Assembly (NCBI RefSeq): GCF_004337985.1
Contig: NC_043742.1
Span: forward strand, 3,520,176 to 3,584,175
Source: Pyricularia pennisetigena
Taxonomy: Eukaryota > Ascomycota > Sordariomycetes > Magnaporthales > Pyriculariaceae
Reading direction: 5' to 3'
Length of the DNA stretch: 64,000 nt
The position numbers were made by a program, and so were the translations under genes. Position 1 is the stretch's first letter. Each line of letters begins with the position of its first letter. Below are positions 25,901 through 37,600 of the stretch, piece by piece. The notes under the pieces were generated by a model. It was not told the origin of the DNA, did not search any database, and was given only the letters and a program-made list of their open reading frames with translations.

Positions 25901-26614
25901 GAACTAGTAACAAGGTACGGAAGAAAAGTTGGGATTAAAAAAAAAAAGGTGGGATGAGCAGTTTACGGGCAATTCACTGTGCAGCTGTATTGATACGAGG
26001 CTTCAACAAATGCAACAAACTTACCCAACGACAATGTTCAGCACAATGACAGCTGTGATAACACCTCCTTCGATGTAGTCGTCAATGGCGAACGAAAGGA
26101 TCATGACGATGAAGAGTACAATGGTCAAGCTGTTGGAGATCTGCCTTAAGAATATCTCCCAAAGGGATACTCCCTTAGCTCCCTCGATCTTGTTGGCGCC
26201 ATCTCTGGCATGACGAAGGGCAGCCTCGGCGCCGCTGAGACCATCCTCAATGTCGGTCTGGTAGAGTTCGGTAAGCTGGGAGATGGGCACACAGTGCGCA
26301 GCAGTTCCGTGGCTGGAAAGGGCGACAACATCGTTGCCAAGTTGGGTCGTCTCAACAGTGCCAGCGGCGGTCGCGGATGAGCGCGAGGTCGTTGCAGTAA
26401 TGGGGACGAAGGAAGACGATGCGGTTGCGGCAAAGTCGGGGCGAGAGGCTTTGGCGGCAGTCTGGGGCTGCTGAAGCTTCTCTATTGCTTTTGATGATGG
26501 TTGATTCGACGGCACATTTAAACCACTACTACCATTAGGCGGCTCGTCCTGCTCGGCGACGGTCTCCGCGGAATCGAGATTTGCACCATTCCTAACAGAA
26601 TCGGATTTTCCCAT
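22922..26614 (-). CDS. P-type cation-exporting ATPase, ENA / type IID (Na+/K+/Li+ efflux)
   Basis: Three exons on the minus strand, 26614-26025, 25713-23769 and 23701-22922, encode 1104 residues. The family pumps Na+, Li+ or K+ out across the plasma membrane and supports salt and alkaline tolerance. Visible in order: a Ser/Thr/Ala-rich extension (1-105), the cation-ATPase N-domain (AHCVPISQLTEL), SLWEIFLRQISNSLTIVL and IEGGVITAVIVLNIVVG in helices 1-2, TGES of the actuator domain (269-272), VAVIPESLIAVLTITMAVG in helix 4, phosphorylated Asp453 in CSDKTGT, KGA (616-618), TGDGVNDSPALK (786 onward) and C-terminal helices ending in AYVGLVEVWKAIKRK. The DIEDGLS and NIVVG blocks point to the ENA rather than the SERCA/PMR1 branch. 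Introns are 25714-26024 and 23702-23768. Which cation is preferred cannot be read from sequence. Confidence 0.92.
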
Positions 26615-29600
26615 CGATTCTCAAGCGGCTTTTAACTGCGACGGCGACGCGGGGGAAAAAAGAGCACTTTGTTTTTAGCAAAATGCCTAGGTGGGTTTTG
26701 TTTTGGTGAGTGGAAGGAAGTGGGAGAGACTGCGACTTGGCGAGACGGAAGAGAGAGCAAGAAGGGGAGGGGGGGTTGATTTACTGATGTTGGCTCTGGG
26801 GGGAATGAGGACTGCTTTAAATCAAGACAAAACTGCACCTCGAGAGGGCTGTGGCGTGGGTAGGTCTTTCCAGAAGCGGGCGAGGAAATCGGTAAGAGGC
26901 CGGCCGGGCTTCAAGGAAGTCTCTTATACCAAATCGCAAACACAGCGGGCACCCCCCGCATGTCCCGGAGACCGGAGCGTTGCGATCCATATCAGGAGCC
27001 CTTACCACACAGAGAACTTGGTCCCGTGCTCATCCAGGGAAGCAACAGTTAACCAAGGCTGGACTTGCGGATTGGTGAGCCAAGACCGCCGTTTACAAAG
27101 AAAACCTGGATATGGTTTAGCGCCATGCCGCGGCACAGTACCGGACATCTCACCGAGTTGCAGCCAAATGGAGGTTGGTCTGGACTGGACTGTCTTGTCT
27201 GGAGAGGCTTGAGAGGTACGTACTGCTCCATATGGCCCTCTCTTTAATTGCCTTCCCTCGCCAAACGGAGAAGAGAGAAGAGAGAAGACAGTGCGACGTT
27301 TCTTTTTGTACCAGCCAAGACCTCCTCCACTGCGTCATCAAACTGTTGCGGAGATCAACTTATTGGGAGTCAAAAACCCTTGCTACCAATTATGTTTGGG
27401 ATTCTTCCGCCGCCAAGAGCTGTGATGGTGGGGCATAAAAGTGGCTGTGCATCAGTTTGCACTTGGCGGTGCTTGGCTGGCTGGCAAACACTGGTTGCGA
27501 CTACCGTTGAAATCGAGCCCAGGACACTGTGGTTCAACAAATCAACCCGGCCGTTTTTACAGAGCACTGCGTCGTGGTCTGCGCCTTGTTGGTCGCCTTG
27601 TGACATTCCCTCCCGCCATGTCGCCCCCAGCCGCCCTACCTAATTCCAATTGATGGCGCGCGGGTAATTTGCGCGGTGACGCGTCCGTACCAATCGTTAT
27701 TTCCACTTGTGATTTTTTAACCGAGTACGCGTACATTTTCTGTTGGCGCCCGATGGGTTGTTTCCTTTCTTTGTTCGAATGTAGTAGGATCGATCCATAT
27801 TGTCATACTGTACTCTCCGCATCGTCCGTCCCCATTCTTTGATCTTCTTTGCCAAGCTACTACTACCCTTGGTAGTGCTTATCTCTCTTGTTTTATGAGA
27901 AACCTTCTCTTTTTATTGGCTTCTGCAGCGATGCCCAGCTTTGAATGTTCGTCCCAATTTGGTGGGTCTCAAACAGCCAAATGTGGCCGACTTGCATGTT
28001 GTTCTAATGTACGGCGTACAAAATAGGCGTTCTAGACTTAGGTACCCAGTAGAGATAATGTACCTAACTTGTCAATTACTATACCGCGGTACTTTTACCT
28101 CATTCATAGTGGCGCGACTTGCCTGTCTTGCATTGATATCAGGTGCCAAGGCAAACAAGGCTACTACGTAGTATTTAGACACGTGGCAAAACCTGTCCCT
28201 TTCCTACAAGTACAAGGCAATATTTATCATATCCAAGTGTTTACTAGGCAAGTCGGAGTACACATATCAATGCTTAGCCCCCTGTGGGAGGTAGCCGATA
28301 AATGATTTACAAATATTTGCTCCACGCGCCGGAGCCGCTAATTGGTCTTGAAGCTTGCATTTGCCTCCAAGCTGGCGCTTGATGATGATTTTGGGTTCCT
28401 AGCTGTCGAACAGGGCACAATACAATATTCATTTTCATCCCGAGGCAGCTTAGCTATCCATCCTTCCTTACTTGTTTACTGGCAAGATACATTAGCCAAC
28501 CAGTTCGGATGACATGACCTCCATCTGACGTCTACCCGCAGGAACCAGACAAGTCATTGACTCGTTGAATTAAACACGGTGAAGTTTCCAAACGTACGAT
28601 AGTGGTGCATCTTCCCCTCCCGGCCAAGTGTTTTCCCCTCATCACACTTGTTTCGTCCCACGGGGAACCGTGCGGACAAACTGCCAAGCGGCTACCCATA
28701 ACCAATCAACATGTCCCGGATGGTGCCACCGGCCCCGTCGGCGGATGCATCGGCGTCTATCGGAGGTCCAGACCCGGGAAGTACTTTTTATCAAGCCTTT
28801 GTCCGGTTTTTGCGGGACGGGGTTTCGCGGGGTCGCGGGGTTCGACCTTGGCGACGATGGGGACTGTCGGTTATCGAACGGAGTAGTGCTCGGTCTCCGA
28901 TCAGAAATGTTTCTTGTGTTTTTTCTTTTGTTGAAATTCAAACAACGCGCCGCCAAGATGATACCACCGTGTGTGTCGCCAAAAGAGAGCGTCTCCCACG
29001 TGCACTGTTGTGGGTGAGCGCTGTTACCGATTTGCTCAAATCATTAGTGGCGAAGACAAAACCAAACCGTTTTTCTAGCACAACATTCCTGCATCCGTAA
29101 ATATGGCTCCGTTATGTTTCTTCAGTCATCAACTAGGTTGAATGCTCAGCCTCTTTGCCACAACCTTGGTGAAAGTCATGCTGATGGGACCACTGCTATG
29201 GTACAAAGGTTGGAGGCGAAGGAGGGCCTTAGTCAGGTTGACTCCTCAGTGGGGCAGTTCGCTAGAGACATGTCAGGGGCAAGGAGCTTCCTGCAACGAA
29301 CAAAGCTCTACTGCATGGTGGAGGGTAGGTAAGCTCGGCAAGATCAAGAGCTCGGTAGCTCGGTAACCTGAGAAGAGTCTGGCCTACGATGCCGATAAAG
29401 CTTTTCCCTCAGTAACTGAACCACACATGAAAAAAATCAGGCTGTAGACATGCATTGTCCCTATTAAGCCTATCTGCAGCGCCATATGCATTTTTTGCTA
29501 AGCCTTTAGTAGAATTTTGACTTATCTTTCTTGGTTAGCGACAGCGCGCGATCGCGGGGGAGGGGACAATCTGGACCCAGGTTGTCGCTAGTTTATGGAG

Positions 29601-31488
29601 AGGGAGAGGAACCGAGTGTGGGTTTATGAGATTTCGGAACATAACGTGGTTGGCTATTGACTATACTAGCCTCGACTATATAAACAATAGCTGAGCTGCT
29701 TGAAGCCTTGCGACCAATCCTGCAATGAAAGGAAAAAAAGGTACTGCTGACCAATAAAAGCAGCCGCCATATTTTACGACTGGCACCGTGTTCTTGGTTC
29801 TCTGGACCTGCATATTGGTGTGGTGTGGGCAAATGGTCGTGTGATGTTTAGTTTGACCGCAGCTGAGCATGTCTCGATGTAAAGAGAGGGTGTCCTGGCT
29901 ATAGTGAAATATGGGGAAAGTCACGCGATCACCAAAAGACGACAACCCAACGCACAACAAGCCGCCAAAGAGGTGAGGGATCTTGCTCAAAATCTTGCTA
30001 CAGGGTTGCAATGAAGAATTCATTACAGAAGCGATATGTGAGCCGCGTCCGGGTCGCGTGGACGTTGAGGCCATGGGACTGCCGCTGATCGCTGGGACCT
30101 GGACCAAGTCGCTGTGGGCCTTGTGTACAAAAATCCAGGCCTCACCCACAAGAGGAAATCTATCTAGTGAGTGCGCTTGACCCGAAAAGCTCTACCAACT
30201 CATCCAGTTTAAACTTTTTTTTTTTTACAGCTTATGCTACACTCGGTATCGACAAGCCCAACTCAATTGGCGTCATAAAGGTGACAAAATTCCACGAACC
30301 CTCCCCTTTTAAAAATTTATTTTAACGAAAAAGGGGTGAAGGGGGGCTAATCCCTGATGAGCTGTCGAAGCACTTCCGGTTAGATGTGGGGTGACCTCAG
30401 CCAAGAATTTGCTTGTATCTGAATCAGAGCCCAGACCACCAGCTTGAAGCTCCCTTGTACCGATTAATTTTTTGACTTCCAGATTTGATCTGCCAAAGAG
30501 CTTGGCGAGTGGTTGGGGAAGGAAAGAGAGAGAAAAAAGAAAAAGAAAAAGAAAAGAAAATTGCAAACAAGACTGAAGCTGACACTGGGAAATATTGTAG
30601 GCACAGGTTATACTGTATATTCTGAAGAGAAAGCTCGCATTCGGGCACTTCGAATTGACGTTTTCAATCGGCGTACCGAAGCTGTCCACTCCAAGCAAGG
30701 ACGCACGGTCCGGCGCTTGGATGTCGAGCAAGCAGAGCAAATCAACGGGTTTTGCTGGCTGACAGGCATGGTCAATCCCAGATCGCCAAAACCGAAAACG
30801 TTCTACACAAGCCCCCTCTAACTGCCCGAATCGAGAACTTCAGACAACGCCGCGTCCGCTCACGCTGCTGCACAAAAGTAGCAAAAAGAATAATCAGCAG
30901 CAGGGAGAGTACAATTACAACCCAAGTGGCCCGGCGTTTTTTTTTTTCGACTCAATCATCTACTTTTTTTCAATCAGTTGTTATACTACAAATTCTGCAT
31001 TCTTGACTGTTTCCTGCTTGGTTTGGTCTTCGGTGGTTGTCCACCTGCCCTATTGTAAGTAAATCAGGGCTGCTTCCCCGGACGCTCATTGGAACTATCT
31101 GTCAGGGGTAGGCGAGCAGTGACGTGTGGTATGCTTGGTGGACCGTGACAGCGGATTTTTTGGCACGGTTGGATTTGGGCAATTACAGCGCGACTTGCGC
31201 AATCCCCATTTCTGCCCGCCATTTGCCAGGAGAGAACCAAAGGGGAAGAGGAAAAAAAAAAGTGCTTGCACACTCACCGACTCTGCAGAAGACAACTTCA
31301 CCAAACGCCCAGAGTCGCCTGCCACAAACAAGAAACAAGACCCTACGTATTTTGCTTTCGAGAACAGCGCGCGCCGGCGAATTGATCTATTTAAATTGTC
31401 TCTGCCCCGGCTCGCCGGTCGCATTCCCATCGGTTCAACGCCTCATAACCCAAGACGCCCGAACTGCATCCCTCTCTAAACCGTCAAC
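26615..31488. other. gene-poor spacer of about 4.9 kb
   Basis: The left end is the ATPase promoter and leader. The right end (about 31050-31488) is the leader and promoter of the UDP-galactose transporter. Between them I find no convincing multi-exon gene. Frames such as 28711-29100 and 29676-30149 lack motifs and overlap opposite-strand frames. One possible spliced 62-residue frame (30073-30166 joined to 30231-30325) is discussed as a finding and not called. No tRNA or repeat was recognised. Confidence 0.4.
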
Positions 31489-33376
31489 ATGGTCTTATTG
31501 GAGGCGACAGCACCCGCAGTCAAGGGCCCAGCCCTTTTTGGGATGCCAATGAAGCAGGTGTCGCTAATCACGGTGAGCAGCGCCAACGCTTTTTGGACCA
31601 TTGGCCTTGCTCGTTCATTTTCGCTAACCTGGTGTCTTTACTCGATCATGCAGCTCACATTTCAAAACTCGGCCTTGATCCTCGTACGCGCTGCCTCTCC
31701 CATATGTCCTCCGAGACCGGAGGTTCTGTGCTTTTGCGATCGACGAGAAGCTGACCGGCGCGCATTATGACCATATAGATACTACACTACTCGCGAATCA
31801 TGCCACCAGACGGCGACCACCGCTACTTCACCTCGACCGCCGTCTTTCTCAATGAGATTATAAAACTTGCCATCAGCCTCACTTTTGCCCTCATGGAGCA
31901 CTCGCGCAGCCTGGCACCTCAGACCCCAGCTACGGTGCTGTTCGAGCAGCTGTACAACTCGGTGTTTTCCGGAGATGGGTGGAAGCTCATTATCCCTGCG
32001 GCGCTGTACACGCTACAAAACACTCTGGTCTATGTGGCCGTGGGCAACTTGGACCCGATACATTTCCAAATACTATACCAGCTCAAGGTATGTAAAAGTG
32101 TCCGGCTCAGAATCCCAGAAGGCCACAGTCTGGTTGGGGCTTCAAGTCCGGTGCGCCTAACCACAGCGAGGCGGATTTTGGATGCCGAGGCTGGTGTCCA
32201 TGCCGATGCTGACATTTTCTTGGCAGATCCTTACAACTGCTTTCTTCACGGTTGTCATGTTGGGTAGATCTCTGTCTGCAAAGAAGTGGGTCTCGTTGGT
32301 TATTTTGACCATCGGTGTCTCAATCGTGTCTTTGCCCTCGTCGAGTGCCGAGGACTCGAGACTCATGATCCATGACTTTAGTGATCATTTTTTCCCTCGC
32401 TCGGTCCACGAGCTTGGCCAGATCGCCAACGGCGCGGCCGAGGTCGCGAGAGAGCTCACCAAACGCGCCTTGGACGACTTCAACGAGGATGGTGTCATTG
32501 GCACCATAGTGAAGCGATCGGCTACCTACCAGGGCATTAAGGAGGACCTGGACACGACGCCCATCATGAACTACTCAATTGGTCTTGGCGCCGTGCTGAT
32601 CGCCGCGGCTGTGTCCGGCTTGACTGGCGTTTACTTTGAGAAGGTCCTGAAGGATTCAGCCACGCCAGTCTCGGTGTGGACACGCAACGTGCAGCTTTCC
32701 TTCTATTCGCTTTTCCCAGCTCTGCTGCTTGTCATCGTCAAGGATGGCGCTGAGATTATCAAGCATGGTCCTCTCGACGGCTATAACTGGGTCGTGTGGA
32801 CGGCCGTGGTGCTGCAGGCTGTCGGGGGCGTGTTGGCTAGTCTGTGCATCAACTATGCGGACAACATTGCTAAGAACTTTGCGACCAGCATCAGCATCGT
32901 GATTAGCTTTCTTTTCAGCGTCTGGTTCTTCAACGTTAACGTCAATTTGACAGTAAGGCTTTTTCTCCACTTTTTTTCACTACAGAATTGTGTCAAACAA
33001 GGCGCATTCATCCTCGACCTATCATTGTTCTTTCGTTACTCCCCGATCCCAGAAAGAAGGTCACTCACTTTCAATCATTTACATATAGGATTCTAATGAG
33101 CTTCTACAGTTCTTGCTAGGGACATTCCTCGTCATCATGGCGACGTACCTCTACAGCGGCCCCGACCGCAAGCGTAGCCGCCCGCCACCTATCAGCATCG
33201 TCAGCTTTGAGAAGACGACGATCGATTCGACTCCTCAGCCGACAACGATCGACGAGAAGCGTCTGGACCCTCTAGACAACGTCAAGGCAATGGGCCTATC
33301 GACATCGCGTCCCGTCTCACCCTTGCGGCATCATAACAGGGTGCCTTCTGCCCGGGGCAAGAACCGCGACGATTGA
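31489..33376 (+). CDS. UDP-galactose transporter, Golgi nucleotide-sugar transporter (SLC35A / Gms1 type)
   Basis: Five exons: 31489-31572, 31654-31683 (only 30 nt), 31779-32087, 32227-32952 and 33110-33376, encoding 471 residues. It carries UDP-galactose into the Golgi lumen in exchange for UMP, supplying galactosylation. Family marks include SLITLTFQNSALIL in helix 1, YFTSTAVFLNEIIKL, ALYTLQNTLVYVAVGNLDP, QILYQLKILTTAFFTV, GVYFEKVLKDS, WTRNVQLSFYSL, GGVLASLCINYADNIAKNF and TSISIVISFLFSVWFF. The ten membrane spans are interrupted by a longer loop (about residues 180-245) than in animal members, and the C-terminal tail is Pro/Ser-rich. Exon 2 is required to complete helix 1. It is over 17 kb from the lactose genes, so a shared function is not implied. 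Confidence 0.9.
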
Positions 33377-34655
33377 TGAGACTGAAAAGTTTTTTTCTCT
33401 TTTTTTTTTCTGCATCATGCATGCGGTGGTTTTTCTGTCTTATTTCTTATACATCCAGATCCTTCGTATATGGCGACGCGACGATCTCCATAAGATAAAT
33501 CGGCATATTTTGGGGAATCATTGGCGATTCAGGCGGCAGGCGTTTAAAAACATTGGAAGTGAAACAGAAAGGTTTTCTGTTCTATTGGCATAGCTCTTGC
33601 TCGAGATATACCCCGGCTGTGAATTTCTTAGGTCATTTGACCCTTGTGGCGCAGTCCGGAGGAGGGTGTATTCACGAGAACGAGGGCGCTCGATCAAGTC
33701 TAGACCCGATAATGGGAATGACAGCATGGTCGGTTGGGGTTGGTGGTCAGTCAAGCTTTAACTCTTGACCTGCCAGCTATGTATTGGGAGGATATACGGT
33801 TAGAAGGAATTGGGATACTGCATGACACCAAGATATCAGCAGGACTACGGGCCTGACTTTGAACCTAGATTAGTAGCATCTGCAGAACACCAGGTATCTC
33901 TCCAAGCATATGGGCTCATTGAGCTTACTTGAGTTGTGGGATAGATGGTCTAATGGCCTAAACACTCTTTTCCCAATGAAAATAAATTAATGAACACATC
34001 AAGCTTGACGTTGGCAGAGATTATGGGCTTCTTGTGCAAGCCAGGGATTCGTCAACAAACCACCAAAAACGTTATGGTTGATACAGAGGATTTTATCTGG
34101 TTTCGACAACAGCCAGAGTAACTAGCTCATGTCAGTTTGGGACTATGGCATGTTTGCTGAGACTCGTTCAATCACTCTTGATACCACATACCTTACCTAA
34201 ATAACCAAGGTATCATATCATTTTGGATCACGTGGTGAGCTCCTGTTACCAGCAGCACATACATCACAAACGCCCTTCCTCCAGAAGGAGCGTTTGGCAG
34301 CCGGCACAACCAGGCAAGGAAGGCACGGAAATTACTGCTACCATCGTCCGCACTGCTCAGAATGATGGGTGCCTAAGATACGGGATCCCCGCCCTCTTTT
34401 CCTTTAGCCACCTGCCTCAACTTCCTCCTGCTCCGACAAACCCCCACCATCCACCACCCACCAAATTCGCGTTCGTCAACCAGCACAACTTGATATTCGA
34501 TCAGAAACGCACCCTGTTCTAATAAATCCCATCTTCATCATTTCTGACTAAGTTTTATTCCTGTCTCTTGCGTAAGGCTTTCTCTTGTGTTAAAACCTCT
34601 TGCCACTTCCACTCCGTCTGTATCGTTTTTCATCCAGCAAAGAGTCGCTCTAGGA
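33377..34655. other. intergenic spacer
   Basis: About 1.3 kb between the UDP-galactose transporter stop and the helicase start. It contains a T-rich stretch just after 33390 and a C-rich leader-like stretch at 34400-34480. Short frames (for example 33553-33768 and 34223-34522) show no motif. Confidence 0.5.
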
Positions 34656-37600
34656 ATGAGTCCAGATCGGGACCGGTCAACCAACACATTTGGATTTCCG
34701 CAGAGTCTTGCCTACGGACGAGATGTGACTCCAGCTTCCTACAGTGGTGGGATTTCTCAGCAGCAATCGAGGAATCATCACACGCCCTGCTCGGGATCAA
34801 CGCACCCATCCCCTCCGGTTTTCAACATCTATCAAGCACAATCAGCCCGCATGAGTCTTGATGCTTTTGGTGAGTTTATGTCGGCTGAGGCAGAGCCTTG
34901 AGGGGGGTATCATGAAATAGCTAGCGGCTTACCATTTGCTTTGTTACTCTAGATCTGCAACTTCTTAATCCCTCGCCGCCTCTTCTCAATCGATCATCTC
35001 TGCAAGATCACACAATCCCGCCTGACATGGAGGCACCTGTATCGAATTCGACATATCAGATGCTAGACTTCGTCAGCGACCGCCCCTTCTCTGATCCCAA
35101 CTCGCTTTCCAGGCCTTCGGGTTCCGGTCATTCTCATCCGGGGCATTCTTTGGTTCCTCCTGCCAGCACTCAGCAACACCAAAGCGCATTCTCCACTAGA
35201 CAGCTACCTACACCGGACACTTCGAGTTCTGGCTTTCCCTTTCAGTCACTCCGACAGCGGATACTGCAAACTGAAAGCATCACTGAGCAATACTCGCATG
35301 CGTCGTCATCTGCTCCACGATTTGGTATGTAGCCTGGCCTCCAAACGGTAAAGATACTTCATTCTGACGCCTTGCATTGAAGGCAACCAACCTACGTCAA
35401 GCAGCTCATCGAGCCCCGCCATATCTAGCCCGACGGCGAGGCTGGGTGAGCGCCCACACAGACACCCTGCGACGAGTATGCATACATTCCAAGAAGTCCG
35501 CGGGCCTGAAAAGCCTTCTACGCCACCCTCGCAAACGGATCGAACCGTGCGGCACCTCGACCTAGGACATGCTCCGCCAATTGCCCATGGCGTCCACCTG
35601 ATCAACCCCAGAGATGCCCTGCCCGATAAACTCAGAGTCATCTTCCCTTTCGAGCTATTCAACGCCGTGCAATCCAAGTCATTTGCATCTGTCTACGAAA
35701 CAAATGATAACCTCGTCGTGTCTGCCCCTACTGGAAGTGGCAAGACAGCTTTGTTCGAGCTAGCCATCTGCAGACTACTTTCTCAGAAGACCGATCAGAA
35801 CTTCAAGGTTATTTACGTTGCTCCCACGAAAGCGCTCTGCTCAGAGAGGTCGCGTGACTGGGAAAACAAATTTAGGCATTTGAGCTTGGCCTGTGCCGAA
35901 CTCACAGGAGACACCTTCAGTACTGATATGTCTCGTGTGAGAGCTGCTCAGATCATTGTCACGACTCCGGAAAAATTTGACTCAATCACAAGGAGATGGG
36001 GGGATTACCACAAGCTTCTGGACCTCGTTCAGCTAGTTTTGATCGATGAGGTACACTTCCTCAAGGACATCCGCGGAGCTACTCTGGAAGCCTTGGTATG
36101 TCGCATGAAGGCCCAGAGATCCAACATTCGAGTTGTTGCTCTGAGCGCAACTGTGCCCAACTGCGAGGACATCGCGAGGTGGTTGGGCCGCGGGAACGCA
36201 GACAGCCGCCAGCCAGCTAGACTCGAGACCTTTGGTGAGGAGTTTCGCCCAGTCAGGCTGCAAAAGCATGTTTATGGTTTACATTGCTCAGGGAATCCCT
36301 TTCAGTTCGAGGCTCAACTAGACGCGAAGCTGTTGGAGGTCATAACAACACACGGCCAGAAGAAACCAATCATTGTCTTTTGCTTCACGCGAAAGTCATG
36401 CGAACTGACCGCCACGAAGCTGAGTCAAATGTGGACGTCGGTTGCAGGCGACGATAAGCCCTGGCCTGGACCTGAGCAGAGAGTGAACGTCGCAAATGAA
36501 GGCCTCCAACAAGTCATACGGCAGGGTGTGGCTTTTCATCATGCCGGTCTGGAGCAGCAAGATCGAATGACTGTGGAAAAGGCATACCTCGAGGGACAAC
36601 TCCACGTCATTTGTTGTACTTCCACCTTGTCTGTGGGAGTCAACCTGCCTTGCCACACCGTGATCCTCAAAGGGACGATTGGCTATCACGATGGCAAGTT
36701 TCTTGAGTATCCTGACTTGGAGGTGATGCAGATGCTCGGGAGAGCTGGTCGACCGCAATTCGACGCAAGTGCCGTGGCCATCATCCTGACCAGGTCTGAG
36801 ACCAAAGCAAGATACGAGGCCATGGCGTCAGGTACACAGGTCCTCGAGAGCACTTTACATTACAACCTGATTCAGCACCTAAACTCTGAGATATGTCTTG
36901 GTATCATCAAAAGTCTGGATTCGGCCAAAGACTGGCTCAAGGGCACCTTTCTCGGTGTTCGACTCCACTCCAACCCATCGCATTACAAACTTGACTCTCA
37001 GTCCTCCAGCCGGGAGAGGGTGCATGTTGAGAGATCCATCGAGGATATATGCGAGCGAAACATCAGCTTGTTGCAGGAAGCAGAGTTGGTCAAATCATCT
37101 AATGACGCTCTTGAGTGCTCACCCGCTGGGAGGGCAATGTCGGCTTATATGGTTCGCTTCGAAACCATGAAGATGATCCTTAGCATGCCGACTGGCACAA
37201 AGTTCCCTGAGCTTGTAAGCTTCCCACGTACCTTGTTTGTCCCAGAGATGGTATAAGCTAACACCCTTGCGCATCATAGCTCATGACCTTGGCGAAAGCT
37301 GAAGAGTTCAAAGATCTATACGTGAAGGCCAACGAAAAAGCTCTTTACCGCACCTTGAACGAATCGCCGTTCATGCGGTACAGAGTAAAGGCGAGAAATG
37401 TCAGCGAGGCTTGGCACAAGGTATTTATCATTGTCCAGATCGAACTTGGTGGCGGCGAGTTTCCATCACCTAAATCAGATTCCAGCAGTGGTATTTCGAA
37501 GAATCAGTACAACATCACAAAGCGGCAAGTCTTCGATCGCATGAAGGGCCTTCTACGGTGCGTGATTGATTGCAAAGGTGCCGAGAGAGATTCCGAGACT

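Noticed and set aside
28711..29100. 129-codon plus-strand frame in the spacer between the ATPase and UDP-galactose transporter genes
   Set aside because: No motif, no conserved-looking block, overlapping frames of similar length on both strands.
30309..30740. 143-codon minus-strand frame with a hydrophobic stretch
   Set aside because: The hydrophobic part (FSFLFLFLFSLSFL) is the translation of an A/G-rich simple sequence on the plus strand at 30525-30560.
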